A model generated the notes under the pieces. That model searched no databases, was not told where the DNA came from, and worked only from the letters and a program-made list of their open reading frames with translations. Source: Acidimicrobiaceae bacterium (GTDB lineage: Bacteria; Actinomycetota; Acidimicrobiia; Acidimicrobiales; RAAP-2). From it: 64,000 bases of DNA. Numbering within the stretch: position 1 is the stretch's first letter; each line of letters begins with the position of its first letter. Below are positions 8,339-17,730 of this stretch, in pieces. A program made the translations under genes and the position numbers. The stretch is from assembly GCA_003152015.1 (NCBI GenBank), contig PLZF01000040.1, positions 1 to 64,000 on the forward strand, given 5' to 3'.

Positions 8339-10669
8339 TAGGCCCACGATCGGCCGATTCAACGCCAACGCACCGGTAGAGCCGTAGAAACGGGCGTCGC
8401 CGAAGGAGAAGATGCCGCCGTCGGAACCCGCCAACCAGTAGCCATTTCCGTCGGCAGTCGGCGCGATGCCCACGATCGGGCGGTTGAGTGCCATCGAACC
8501 GGTGGAGCCATGGAAGCCGGCGTCGCCGAAGGAGAAGATGCCGCCGTCGGAGGCCACCAACCAGTAGCCGCCGGCATCGGGCGTGGACGCCATCCCCACG
8601 ATCGGGCGGTTGAGCGCCATCGAACCGGTGGAGCCATGGAAGCCGGCGTCGCCGAAGGAGAAGATGCCGCCGTCGGAGGCCACCAACCAGTAGCCGCCGT
8701 CGTCGGGTGTGGACGCCATCCCCACGATCGGGCGGTTGAGCGCCATCGAACCGGTAGAGCCGTAGAACCCGGCGTGGCCGAAGGAGAAGATGCCGCCGTC
8801 GGAGGCCGCCAGTCGGTAACCCGGAAGACCCTTGGTGCAGTTGGACGGTGTGGTCAGTTCAGACTGGAGGGCGGCGGCCACCGGCGATCCCCAGCCGCTG
8901 GCCAGGTCATAGCCCGATGTCGCCGGGTAATGCACGCTGGCAAGAGGGAACAGGTCGTTGTTTCCCGTGGTCACATCGTTGAACGCGGACCCGCCGCATG
9001 CATACAGGGAGGGGTTGACGAAACCCACAGATGACGGCTGACCCTGGTCGATCACGGTCAGTAGTGCCGCCCACAGCGGCGACGCCACGCTGGTGCCTCC
9101 TGCAACCCCCCATGCGCCCTGCCAGAAGTAGATGAATCCATGGCTGGGATCTGCCAAGGCGGAGACATCCGGAACCTCCCGACAGCTGGACCTTCCGACG
9201 GTGCCGCACTGCGATGTTGCGGGGGCAGCGCCCACTCCGGGACCGGACTGCCACACCGGTTGGGCGAAGTCGGACGATACGCCCCCTCCGCCGGCGCCGG
9301 TCCCAGCTCCCGAGTTCCACACCGTCTCGGTCGGAGTCGATCCCGCCGACTGCAGCGAGGTACCGCCCGCACCGGTGACGTAGGGCTGGTCCGCTGGATC
9401 GTCAACCTGGAGAGAGGTGTCGCGACCCACAATGACCGAAGGGTTGTAGCAGTCCGACGACCCGCCGTCCCCGGAGGCGGCCACGATGGTCTGACCCTGT
9501 GCCGCGGCCTGCGCAAACAGTGACGACTCGGTGGCCCGCTCTCCCGGATCCATCTGAGGTTCGCATATGCCCCAACTGGTCGTGATGACCTGGGTCGAAT
9601 CGTCAGCCACCATCCGGGCATAGAGATCGATGGGACCCGAACCCCCCTGCACGCCCGAATACACCAGGATGGATGCGCCCGGAGCAAAACCCAAGACATC
9701 CTCGATGTCGAGGGCCGCCTCTCCCCCCTCGGGTCCGGTGGCGCCGCCATCGACGTTCACCGACTGCACGCTGACACTGGTGCCGAAACAGTTTTGGTAG
9801 GCGGCGATGTCACTCGCGGTATACGGCTCGAGTTCGTAGATGCCCACCTTCTCGCCAATGCCGGTCCGGCCCTGACTGTAGAGAGCGGAGAAGCCGTAGG
9901 TGGTGGCCAACTGATCGGTGGTGTAGCCGCTTGGGTGAAGGGCGTTTGCCGCAGGACAAGCCGTCGGCCGGGCGTGAGCGCTCACCGCGTTGCCGCTGAC
10001 CTTGGGGGTCGACAGCGTGCCACCCGCTCCGCTGATCGACGACCCGCTGGAATCGATCCGTGAATGGTGCTGTACGACGGTGCTGAGACCGATGACTCCC
10101 TGCAGAGAGCTGGCCAGGGCGGCGGGTACAACCGGACTGGTGGTGTTGTTCCGGGCCACTCTCCCCGAGGGCAGGCGGGTATCGATGAGCGAGACACCCA
10201 GGGCCTGTTCCACTCGGCGGGTTGTGCCCGACACGGGAATCAACAGACCATCGGGCTCAGTGGCTCCCACCGAGAGGCCGGTGGTGGACAGCCAGGCCCG
10301 AACGGCCGCGATGGTTGCCGCCGTCGGCCCGAACATGGGGCCGAAGGCGCCGGGACTCAGGTAGTGCCGGAATCCAGGCGATCCCGGCGTGGAAACCTCA
10401 CGGATGAAGGCATCAAGAGCTGACTGGTCACGAGGCTTGAGCGAGATGTCCACCGACAGAGGGGCGTTGCCGTCAGTCGAGCCGATCACTGTTGACCCGG
10501 AGGGCAGGATGGGCGCCGGGGTCGCCAACTTGGCCATCGGGATCGACGCGCCGGTCCCTGATCCGGATGAAGACGCCGAGTCGGCCGGCTCCGAGGCGCC
10601 GAGGATGCCAACCACCACCAACGACACCACGCCAATTGCCGCCACTCTTCGCATCAATCCGTAATCCAT
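8327..10669 (-). CDS. Secreted S53 (sedolisin/kumamolisin) peptidase with C-terminal repeats
   Basis: Predicted extracellular acid serine-carboxyl peptidase of 780 residues. Order: signal peptide (about residues 1-32, MRRVAAIGVVSLVVVGILGA), pro-kumamolisin activation domain (about 60-205), and S53 catalytic domain. Visible catalytic features are GEAALDIED (the Glu and Asp spaced by four), AASGDGGSSDC with the third acidic residue, and GGTSVASP with the nucleophilic Ser. The final 165 residues are four copies of a 42-residue beta-rich unit (YWLVASDGGIFSFGDAGF type). The last copy stops abruptly at VGLAST, suggesting the repeat domain once extended further. Neighbours give no pathway; secretion and nutrient scavenging are inferred. 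Confidence 0.88.
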   Translation of the reverse strand: MDYGLMRRVAAIGVVSLVVVGILGASEPADSASSSGSGTGASIPMAKLATPAPILPSGSTVIGSTDGNAPLSVDISLKPRDQSALDAFIREVSTPGSPGFRHYLSPGAFGPMFGPTAATIAAVRAWLSTTGLSVGATEPDGLLIPVSGTTRRVEQALGVSLIDTRLPSGRVARNNTTSPVVPAALASSLQGVIGLSTVVQHHSRIDSSGSSISGAGGTLSTPKVSGNAVSAHARPTACPAANALHPSGYTTDQLATTYGFSALYSQGRTGIGEKVGIYELEPYTASDIAAYQNCFGTSVSVQSVNVDGGATGPEGGEAALDIEDVLGFAPGASILVYSGVQGGSGPIDLYARMVADDSTQVITTSWGICEPQMDPGERATESSLFAQAAAQGQTIVAASGDGGSSDCYNPSVIVGRDTSLQVDDPADQPYVTGAGGTSLQSAGSTPTETVWNSGAGTGAGGGGVSSDFAQPVWQSGPGVGAAPATSQCGTVGRSSCREVPDVSALADPSHGFIYFWQGAWGVAGGTSVASPLWAALLTVIDQGQPSSVGFVNPSLYACGGSAFNDVTTGNNDLFPLASVHYPATSGYDLASGWGSPVAAALQSELTTPSNCTKGLPGYRLAASDGGIFSFGHAGFYGSTGSMALNRPIVGMASTPDDGGYWLVASDGGIFSFGDAGFHGSTGSMALNRPIVGMASTPDAGGYWLVASDGGIFSFGDAGFHGSTGSMALNRPIVGIAPTADGNGYWLAGSDGGIFSFGDARFYGSTGALALNRPIVGLAST
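8330..8816. repeat. Four tandem 126-bp repeats in the S53 peptidase gene
   Basis: The 10-mer ggagaagatg recurs at 8405, 8531, 8657 and 8783, exactly 126 bp apart, and the units between are nearly identical. Each encodes a 42-residue module (SDGGIFSFGDAGF core). The low nucleotide divergence, especially between the two central units, points to recent unequal crossing-over or conversion. Confidence 0.9.
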
Positions 10670-10770
10670 GCGGGCCAGTCTGACCTAATTCCGGTCCGGG
10701 TATCGTCGCTGAGCCCCGCACCGGGCCCACCGCGTGGCCCGTTGCCACCCGGAGGATCACCCGAATGATC

Positions 10771-12075
10771 TCACGGATGCGAACCGGAGCCGTCGCCGCG
10801 CCACTGCCGGAGTCGATCAGCGACGACAGCCTCGTGGCCGCGGTCGCTTGGCTCGTAGTACACCGCCTCGCCCAGTTCGGCCGGGCGATACCGCTGGTCG
10901 GCCCACGCCCCCGGCTGGTCGTGGGGATAGACGTACCCCTCCCCGTGGCCAATGGAGGCGGCACTCCGATAGTGGGCATCTCGAAGGTGGGCAGGCACCT
11001 CTCCACGGGGACCCTCCCGCACATCACGTTGGGCTCGACCCAGGGCGATGGTGACCCGGTTCGACTTCGGTGCGCAGGCCAGGTGTACCACCGCCTGGGC
11101 CAAATTGAGCTGGGCCTCGGGCAGGCCCACGAATTCCACCGCTCTGGCGGCGGCATCGGCCACCACCAACGCCAACGGGTCTGCCTCGCCGATATCCTCG
11201 CTGGCCAGAATGACCAGGCGCCGAGCGATGAAGCGGGCATCCTCCCCCGCCTCCAGCATCCGGGCCAACCAGTACAGGCCGGCATCCGGATCAGAGCCGC
11301 GCACCGACTTGATGAACGCGCTGGCCTGGTCGTAGTGGTCATCCTCGCCATAGTGGTGCAGGCGAGAATGCCGGGCCCGCTCCACGTCGTCGATGGTCAC
11401 CGGGTGGGATCCGGCCAGCGCCAGCGCCACCTCCAGCGTCGTCAGCACCGCCCGGGCGTCACCATCTGCCAACCCCACCAGGGCAGCCACCGCATCGGGC
11501 TCGGCGGACGAGTCCTCGGCTGCACAACCTCGTGCCACCACCTCGGCCAGCTCATCATGGGACAGTGGCTCCAAACGCCACAGGGTGGAGCGCGACAGCA
11601 AGGGTGCGTTCATTTCGAAGAACGGGTTCTCGGTGGTGGCACCGATCAGGACCAACAGCCCTTCCTCCACCGAGGGAAGGAGGGCATCCTGTTGGGCGCG
11701 GTTGAACCGGTGCACTTCGTCGAGAAACAGAATGGTGCCGCGTCCCTGCTCGCCGAGGAGCCGCCGGGCTCCTTCGACCACCTCCCGTACGTCCTTGACT
11801 CCCGCGCTCACTGCCGAGAGGGGCACGAAATGCTTGGAGGTGGCGGTGGCCACCACCGAGGCCATGGTGGTCTTGCCGGTGCCGGGTGGGCCCCAGAGGA
11901 TGGCCGATGTCAGCCGGTCGGATTCAATGAGGACCCGCAGCGGGGCCCCGGGACCGATCAGATGCTGCTGGCCGACGATCTCGTCGAGGGTGCGGGGCCG
12001 AAGCCGGGCGGCCAGCGGAGCCCTGGCCTCCAATCGCTGTTCGGCGGCATCCGAGAACAGGTCGTCACCAGCCAC
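10771..12075 (-). CDS. rarA: Replication-associated recombination protein A (RarA/MgsA AAA+ ATPase)
   Basis: AAA+ ATPase that acts at stalled replication forks and interacts with SSB. The 434-residue protein has Walker A GPPGTGKTTMA, Walker B LFLDEVHRFN, sensor 1 GATTENP, and the C-terminal SADGDARAVL-like and clamp-loader-related region through GLPEAQLNLAQ. The start GTG at 12075 lies 10 bases after the aspS stop but has no obvious Shine-Dalgarno. Upstream codons would overlap aspS and lack family resemblance. In related genomes rarA is followed by the DUF948 gene; here the S53/HNH patch intervenes. Confidence 0.93.
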   Translation of the reverse strand: MAGDDLFSDAAEQRLEARAPLAARLRPRTLDEIVGQQHLIGPGAPLRVLIESDRLTSAILWGPPGTGKTTMASVVATATSKHFVPLSAVSAGVKDVREVVEGARRLLGEQGRGTILFLDEVHRFNRAQQDALLPSVEEGLLVLIGATTENPFFEMNAPLLSRSTLWRLEPLSHDELAEVVARGCAAEDSSAEPDAVAALVGLADGDARAVLTTLEVALALAGSHPVTIDDVERARHSRLHHYGEDDHYDQASAFIKSVRGSDPDAGLYWLARMLEAGEDARFIARRLVILASEDIGEADPLALVVADAAARAVEFVGLPEAQLNLAQAVVHLACAPKSNRVTIALGRAQRDVREGPRGEVPAHLRDAHYRSAASIGHGEGYVYPHDQPGAWADQRYRPAELGEAVYYEPSDRGHEAVVADRLRQWRGDGSGSHP

Positions 12076-12085
12076 GGGCGGACGA

Positions 12086-13858
12086 TCAGTCTTTCGCAGG
12101 GGCCGGGCGCAACCCGACCTCGGCGAGCAGCCCTGCCGCCAGAGGCTTGGGCGCACCGGTCATCGGGTCGGACCCCGACTGGGTTTTCGGAAAGGCGATC
12201 ACCTCGCGGATGCTCTCCTCGCCGGCGAAGATGGCCACCAACCGGTCGATGCCCACCGCGAAGCCGGCGTGGGGCGGTGCGCCGAAGCGGAATGCTCCCA
12301 GGAGGAACCCGAAACGTGACTCCGCCTCTTCGTCACTGATCCCGAGCACGGCAAACACCCGACTCTGGATATCGCCCCGGTGGATCCGGACACTGCCCGA
12401 ACCCAGCTCCCACCCGTTCAGGACCAGGTCGTAGGCCTGGGACCTCACCGACGCCGGATCGGACTCGAGCCGATCAAGATCATCGGGGTGGGGCATGGTG
12501 AAGGGGTGGTGGGCGGCTATCGGATTTCCGTCACCATCCACACCATCGAACATGGGGAAGTCGACCACCCACAGGTAGCGGGACGGTCCCTCGCTGACCG
12601 GGCGCCCACCGGTGTCGACACGGAGTTGGCCCAGCACCGTACACGCAAGCCGGTACTCATCGGCCACCACCAGCACCAGGTCACCGACGGCGGCGGCGGT
12701 TGCGGACAACAAGCCGGCCCGCTCGGGGTCCGAAAGGAAGCGGTCGAGGGGAGAGTCGAGGCCCGGGGTCGAGCCCTCTCCCCCACCATCGGTCACCCGA
12801 AACCACGCCAATCCCTTCGCCCCCAGCGCCTTGGCCCGGTCGGTGAGCTTGTCGAGCTTGGAGCGACCCAGGTCGGCACCGCCCTCGATCACCATGGCTT
12901 TGACGCACGGGGCGGCGAAGGCCTTCACCTCGGTGCCGTCGAAGACCGCCGACAAGTCGACCAACTCCATCCCGAAGCGGAGGTCGGGCTTGTCGGTGCC
13001 GTAGCGGTCGATGGCCTCGGCCCAGGTTATGTGCGGGATCGGGCTCGGCCTCTCTCCGGTGGCCACCTCCGCCGCGCTCAACACCGCCTCGGATACGAAG
13101 GCGAGCACATCCTCTTGGGAGACAAACGACGCCTCCACGTCGAGCTGGGAGAACTCAAACTGGCGGTCGGCACGCAGGTCCTCATCCCGCATGCACCGGG
13201 CGATCTGGTAGTACCTGTCGAATCCGGCCACCATCAACACCTGCTTGGCCAGCTGTGGGCTCTGGGGCAGCACGTAGAACGAACCGTGATGAAGTCGGCT
13301 CGGGACCACGAACTCGCGGGCGCCCTCGGGAGTGGGTGCCCACAACAGCGGAGTCTCGACCTCCACAAAACCTTGACGGTCCATGGACGCCCGTAGAGCG
13401 CCGTTGATCTTGGCCCGCAGACGCAGGTTCTCCTGCATCCGGGGGCGGCGGAGATCGACAAAACGGTTCTTCAGCCGGATGGTCTCATCTACCTCAACCC
13501 GGTCGTCCACCACAAAGGGTGGAGGCTCGGCGAAGCCCAATACCTCGACGGTGCAGTCTCCGATCTCCACCTCTCCGGTGGGGAGGTCGGGATTGACGGT
13601 GCCCTCGGGCCGGGGCCGGACCACCCCCTCGATGGCGATGACGTACTCGCTGCGGACGTCAACCGTGCCGGGAATCACGCACTGCACGATGCCGGTGTGG
13701 TCGCGGACGTCGACAAAGGCCAGGTATTCGCCGTGCTCACGACGTTTGGCCACCCATCCGCACACCCGTACCGTGGTCCCCACTTCGGCCGGCCCGATCC
13801 GTCCGCAGAGATGGGTGCGCATCGACGTGGCATCGAGCGATCCGGGGATGGCGGTCAT
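12086..13858 (-). CDS. aspS: Aspartyl-tRNA synthetase
   Basis: Class II synthetase charging tRNA-Asp. The 590-residue protein has an N-terminal OB-fold anticodon domain, motif 2 region RDEDLRADRQFEFSQLDVE, a GAD insertion domain typical of the bacterial type, and motif 3 FGAPPHAGFAVGIDRL. ATG at 13858 is preferred because AAAGGA precedes it by 8 bases. An in-frame ATG at 13891 overlaps the hisS stop (ATGA) and would add 11 residues. It is co-directional with hisS upstream and rarA downstream. Whether it is discriminating or also charges tRNA-Asn cannot be told from motifs here. Confidence 0.96.
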   Translation of the reverse strand: MTAIPGSLDATSMRTHLCGRIGPAEVGTTVRVCGWVAKRREHGEYLAFVDVRDHTGIVQCVIPGTVDVRSEYVIAIEGVVRPRPEGTVNPDLPTGEVEIGDCTVEVLGFAEPPPFVVDDRVEVDETIRLKNRFVDLRRPRMQENLRLRAKINGALRASMDRQGFVEVETPLLWAPTPEGAREFVVPSRLHHGSFYVLPQSPQLAKQVLMVAGFDRYYQIARCMRDEDLRADRQFEFSQLDVEASFVSQEDVLAFVSEAVLSAAEVATGERPSPIPHITWAEAIDRYGTDKPDLRFGMELVDLSAVFDGTEVKAFAAPCVKAMVIEGGADLGRSKLDKLTDRAKALGAKGLAWFRVTDGGGEGSTPGLDSPLDRFLSDPERAGLLSATAAAVGDLVLVVADEYRLACTVLGQLRVDTGGRPVSEGPSRYLWVVDFPMFDGVDGDGNPIAAHHPFTMPHPDDLDRLESDPASVRSQAYDLVLNGWELGSGSVRIHRGDIQSRVFAVLGISDEEAESRFGFLLGAFRFGAPPHAGFAVGIDRLVAIFAGEESIREVIAFPKTQSGSDPMTGAPKPLAAGLLAEVGLRPAPAKD

Positions 13859-13887
13859 GACGGTTCCTTTCGAAGGAGCGGTGTCGT

Positions 13888-15153
13888 TCATCGGGTGTCG
13901 CGCACCGCTCCGACAACATCGGCAACCGGCACGGTCTGTTGATCGCCAGGACTGCGCAGCGGTCGAAGCGACACAGTACCCGCCGCCACTTCGTCGGGGC
14001 CCACGATGACCGCCACCCGGGCGCCGGACCGGTCGGCCGACTTCAACTGGGATTTCATCGAACGGCTGTCGAAGGCACGGTCTGCCCGCAATCCGGCCCG
14101 CCGCAGAGCCGCGGTCACATCCCGGGCCACATCTCCTCCCGCCACATCGATGACAAAGGCATCGAGGGTGGGTGGGTCGACCGGAAACACCCCTTCGGCG
14201 TCACAGGCCAGAAGCAGACGTTCGATACCGATCCCGAAGCCGATACCCGGGGTAGCGGGGCCGCCCAGCATCTCCACCAACCCGTCGTAGCGACCGCCAC
14301 CCCCAATGCCGTTCTGGGCTGCCTCGAGAGCACCCGAGGCGAACTCGAAGGTGGTGCGGGTGTAGTAGTCGAAACCCCTGACCAGTCGGTTGTCGACTTG
14401 GAAGGGCACGCCCACCGCATCGAGGCCCGCCCGCACCCTGTCGAAATGGGCGGCACACTCGTCGCACAGATGGTCGACGAAGCGGGGGGCATCCGCAGTA
14501 GCGGCTCGGCATGCCTCTCGTTTGCAGTCGAGAACCCGCAATGGGTTGGTCTCGAGCCGTTGCTGGTGCTCAGGACAGAGCGCCTCCCGCCGGCCGGCCA
14601 AAAAGGGTTGGAGCTCGGCGATGAAGCCGGGTCGGCACATTTCGTCGCCCATGGAGTTGAGTTTGAGGTTGAAGTCGGATAATCCAGTCGAACGGAACAC
14701 CCCGTGGGCCAGGGCCACCACCTCGACGTCCAGGTCGGCATCGGTGGGGCCGATGGCCTCCACCCCGAGTTGATGATGCTGTCGGTAGCGGCCGGCCTGG
14801 GGTCGTTCGTACCGGAACGCCGGTGTGACATACCAGGCCTTCCACGGCAACGGAGGCCGGCGTTGCACAAATGCCCGCACCATGGGTGCGGTGCCCTCGG
14901 GTCGGAGCGCCAGCATCCGACCCCCCCGGTCCTCGAACTCGTACATCTCTTTCCCGACCACGTCGCTGCCCTCGCCGATCCCCCGGCGGAACACCCGGAC
15001 GTCCTCGAAGATAGGGGTGTGGGCCAGCCCGTATCCCGCCCGTTCCACCTGGTCGGCAAACAGGGCCACCAGGGCCTCCCACCGGGTCGACTCGGGCCAC
15101 AGGACATCGTGAGTTCCACTCGGGGCGCGCGCCACGGTGCCATCGCCGGCCAT
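13888..15153 (-). CDS. hisS: Histidyl-tRNA synthetase
   Basis: Class II synthetase of 421 residues, normal for bacterial HisRS. Motif 2 appears as PAFRYERPQAGRYRQHHQL, the histidine-specific signature as LVRGFDYYTRTTFE, and motif 3 as GIGFGIGIERL. A C-terminal anticodon-binding domain (about residues 330-421) includes SMKSQLKSADRSGARVAVI. A C-x13-C-x2-C-like cluster lies before the second histidine motif. The ATG at 15153 has GAGG six bases upstream and follows relA by seven bases. It overlaps the longer aspS reading by four bases. Confidence 0.95.
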   Translation of the reverse strand: MAGDGTVARAPSGTHDVLWPESTRWEALVALFADQVERAGYGLAHTPIFEDVRVFRRGIGEGSDVVGKEMYEFEDRGGRMLALRPEGTAPMVRAFVQRRPPLPWKAWYVTPAFRYERPQAGRYRQHHQLGVEAIGPTDADLDVEVVALAHGVFRSTGLSDFNLKLNSMGDEMCRPGFIAELQPFLAGRREALCPEHQQRLETNPLRVLDCKREACRAATADAPRFVDHLCDECAAHFDRVRAGLDAVGVPFQVDNRLVRGFDYYTRTTFEFASGALEAAQNGIGGGGRYDGLVEMLGGPATPGIGFGIGIERLLLACDAEGVFPVDPPTLDAFVIDVAGGDVARDVTAALRRAGLRADRAFDSRSMKSQLKSADRSGARVAVIVGPDEVAAGTVSLRPLRSPGDQQTVPVADVVGAVRDTR

Positions 15154-15160
15154 CGAACCC

Positions 15161-17690
15161 TCAGTCTTTCTTTCCGGGAAGGATGCGATAGGCGTCATAG
15201 ACGGCATCGAGGTGCCGGATCAGATTGAGCACCGACTCCAAATGGGTGGGATCGGCCAGTTCCACGTCGAACCGCATCCGGCTGATGCGGTCGGAATCCG
15301 TCTGGGTATTGGCACCCACGATGTTCAGGTGATGCTCGGAGACCACCCTTGTCACGTCACTCAGCAGACTCGAACGGTCGATGGCCACTACCTCGATGCT
15401 GGCGACGAAGACGCCCGAGGACCGGTGGTCCCACTCCACTTCGATGAGGCGCTCGCGTGACCGGGATGCCAGCGAGGCGGCATTGGCGCAGTCGGCCCGG
15501 TGCACCGATACCCCGCGGCCGCGGGTGACGAACCCGATGATCTGATCACCGGGCACCGGCGTGCAACATCGGGACAGCCGGACCATCAGGTCGTCGAGAC
15601 CCTCCACGTAGACCCCGACGGATGAGCCCCGACCGGCTCGCGGGGCCAAGGGCTGGCGGCGCGCGGTGACCGGTAGCTGTTCCTCGTAGACCCCTCCACG
15701 CAGGTCACGCAACAGGCGCTGCGCCACCGCCCGGGCCGAGATCCGGTTGTCGCCGATGGCGGTGTGAAGGGCATCGAGATCGGCGTAGTTCATGGTGGTC
15801 GCCAACTCGGAGAGCGCGTTATCGGAGGCCAGCTTCTGCACCGGCAGACCGTCCCGCCGCAGTTCCTTGATCAGCTCTTCCCGCCCGACCTCCTTGGCAT
15901 CCTCACGGCGCTCCCGGGAGAACCACTGGCGGATCTTCGAACGCGCCCTCGAAGATCCGACGATGTTCAGCCAGTCCCTCGAAGGTCCCGCCGTCAGCGC
16001 CTTGGAGGTGAAGATCTCGACGGTGTCGGCCGACGAGAGGCGGGTATCGAGGGGAACCAATCGCCCGTTGACCTTGGCACCTATACAGCGGTGGCCCACC
16101 TCGGTGTGGATGGCGTAGGCGAAGTCCACCGGGGTGGAGCTGGCGGTCAGGGCGATGACCTTGCCTTTGGGAGTGAAGACGTAAACCTCGTCCTCTTCGA
16201 GATCGAGCTTCAGCGCCTCGAGGAACTCAATGGGATCGGTCGTCTCCTTCTGGAAGTCGACGATCCGCTGCATCCACTCGACCTCCGAGGTGGTCGACGA
16301 GGTCTCCTTGGCCAGAGCCACCCGTTCGGCCCGCCGGTCCCGTTCGACCATCTCCGACCGCTGTGCATCAGTAATGCCCGATCCCGGGCGACCGGCCCCG
16401 TTGGCTTTGGCACCTTTCGGGCTCCTGAACCCCCGCACCCGCCTGCCGTCCTCGGTCCCACCGGGCCCATCGGACTTCCCGCCCCTGCCGCGACCGACTT
16501 TGCCTGTTTTGACTGTCTTGTTGGGCCTCCCGCTGTTGGACCGTTCGCCCGATCCGTCCCCCTGGGTGGCGTTCTCCTTGTACCCCCAGTGAGCGGCGAT
16601 GCCGTACTCGGCCCGGCGGTGCATCTCGTGGGTGCGGACCTGTACCTCGATGGGCTTGCCATCGAGCCCGATCACCGTGGTGTGCAGGGACTGGTAGAGG
16701 TTGAACTTGGGTGAGTTGATGTAGTCCTTGAAGCGTCCCCTGCACCGGGGCCCAGATGGCGTGGATGGCCCCCAACGCGGCCCAGCAGTCCTTTTCGCTC
16801 GTCACGACGACGCGGATGGCGACCAGGTCGTTGATGTCGTCGAACTCCTTGCCCCGGACGACCATCTTCTCGTAGATGCTCCACAGGTGCTTCGGGCGTC
16901 CGGTGACCTCGGCCGTGACCCCCGAAGCAGCGATCCGTTCACGGACGGCCACCAGGACCCGGGCGAGGTATTCGTTCCGCGATGGGGCGCGACTGGCCAC
17001 CATCTGTTCGATCTCGGCATACCGCTTGGGATGGAGGGTGGCAAAGGCCAGATCCTCGAGTTGCCACTTCACCTCCTGGATGCCGAGGCGATGAGCCAGG
17101 GGCGCGTAGATATCCATCGTCTCCTGGGCGGTCCGCCGCTGCTTCCATTCCGGCATCGCCGACAGGGTGCGCATGTTGTGCAGCCGATCGGCCAACTTGA
17201 TGATCAATACCCGCCAGTCGTTGGCCATGGCCACCAGCATTTTGCGAACCGTGGCAGCCTGTTGAGCCTCTTTGGAGTCGAACTGGAGGCGGTCGAGTTT
17301 GGTGACGCCGTCGACGATGGCGGCCACTGCGCTGCCGAAATTACCCTCGATCATGTCGGCGGTGACCCCGGTGTCCTCCACCGCGTCATGGAGGAGGGCG
17401 GCGGCCACCGTCTGGGCATCGAGGCCCAGGTCGGCGACAATTCCGGCTACCGCGATGGGATGGGTGATGTAGGGCTCGCCCGATCGCCGAAGCTGGCCGG
17501 CGTGGGCGGTGGTGGCGGATTCGGCGGCACGGACGATCATCGACGTATCCGCCCCGGGGTGACGCCGGAGAAATGCTTCGACTACCGGAACCACCAGGAT
17601 TGCCTCGGCTTCAGGCAGTGTCGACCCGGCCAGGAAGTCTTTTCCCTTGGTATCGATGCCCTCATGGGGCACGGGGGTAGCCAACGCCAT
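15161..17690 (-). CDS. relA: RelA/SpoT (p)ppGpp synthetase/hydrolase, interrupted by a frameshift
   Basis: Stringent-response enzyme. The upstream frame (from ATG 17690) gives the HD hydrolase domain ([22 protein letters not shown]) and the start of the synthetase ([12 protein letters not shown]). The downstream frame gives the rest of the synthetase ([13 protein letters not shown]), TGS ([13 protein letters not shown]) and a C-terminal ACT domain. The frames meet at [18 protein letters not shown], and one extra base (T at 16736 on the plus strand) explains the break. A Gly/Lys/Arg-rich stretch of about 75 residues separates synthetase from TGS, longer than usual. Either a sequencing error or a real loss of synthetase activity. 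Lies 40 bases after secF with no apt gene between. Confidence 0.85.
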
Positions 17691-17730
17691 AGCTACACGG
17701 TACCTGCCGTAGCCCGTAGATCAGGACGAT

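Noticed and set aside
8330-8816. CRISPR-like array
   Set aside because: The 126-bp units are contiguous, in frame and encode a protein repeat; there are no unique spacers.
10765-12339. Long plus-strand open frame (524 codons) opposite rarA
   Set aside because: Shadow of a GC-rich gene; composition is Gly/Arg/His-rich with no domain, and rarA is fully supported.
16725-16745. Programmed frameshifting in relA
   Set aside because: No slippery sequence, stop codon or stimulatory hairpin is evident; a mutation or sequencing error is simpler.
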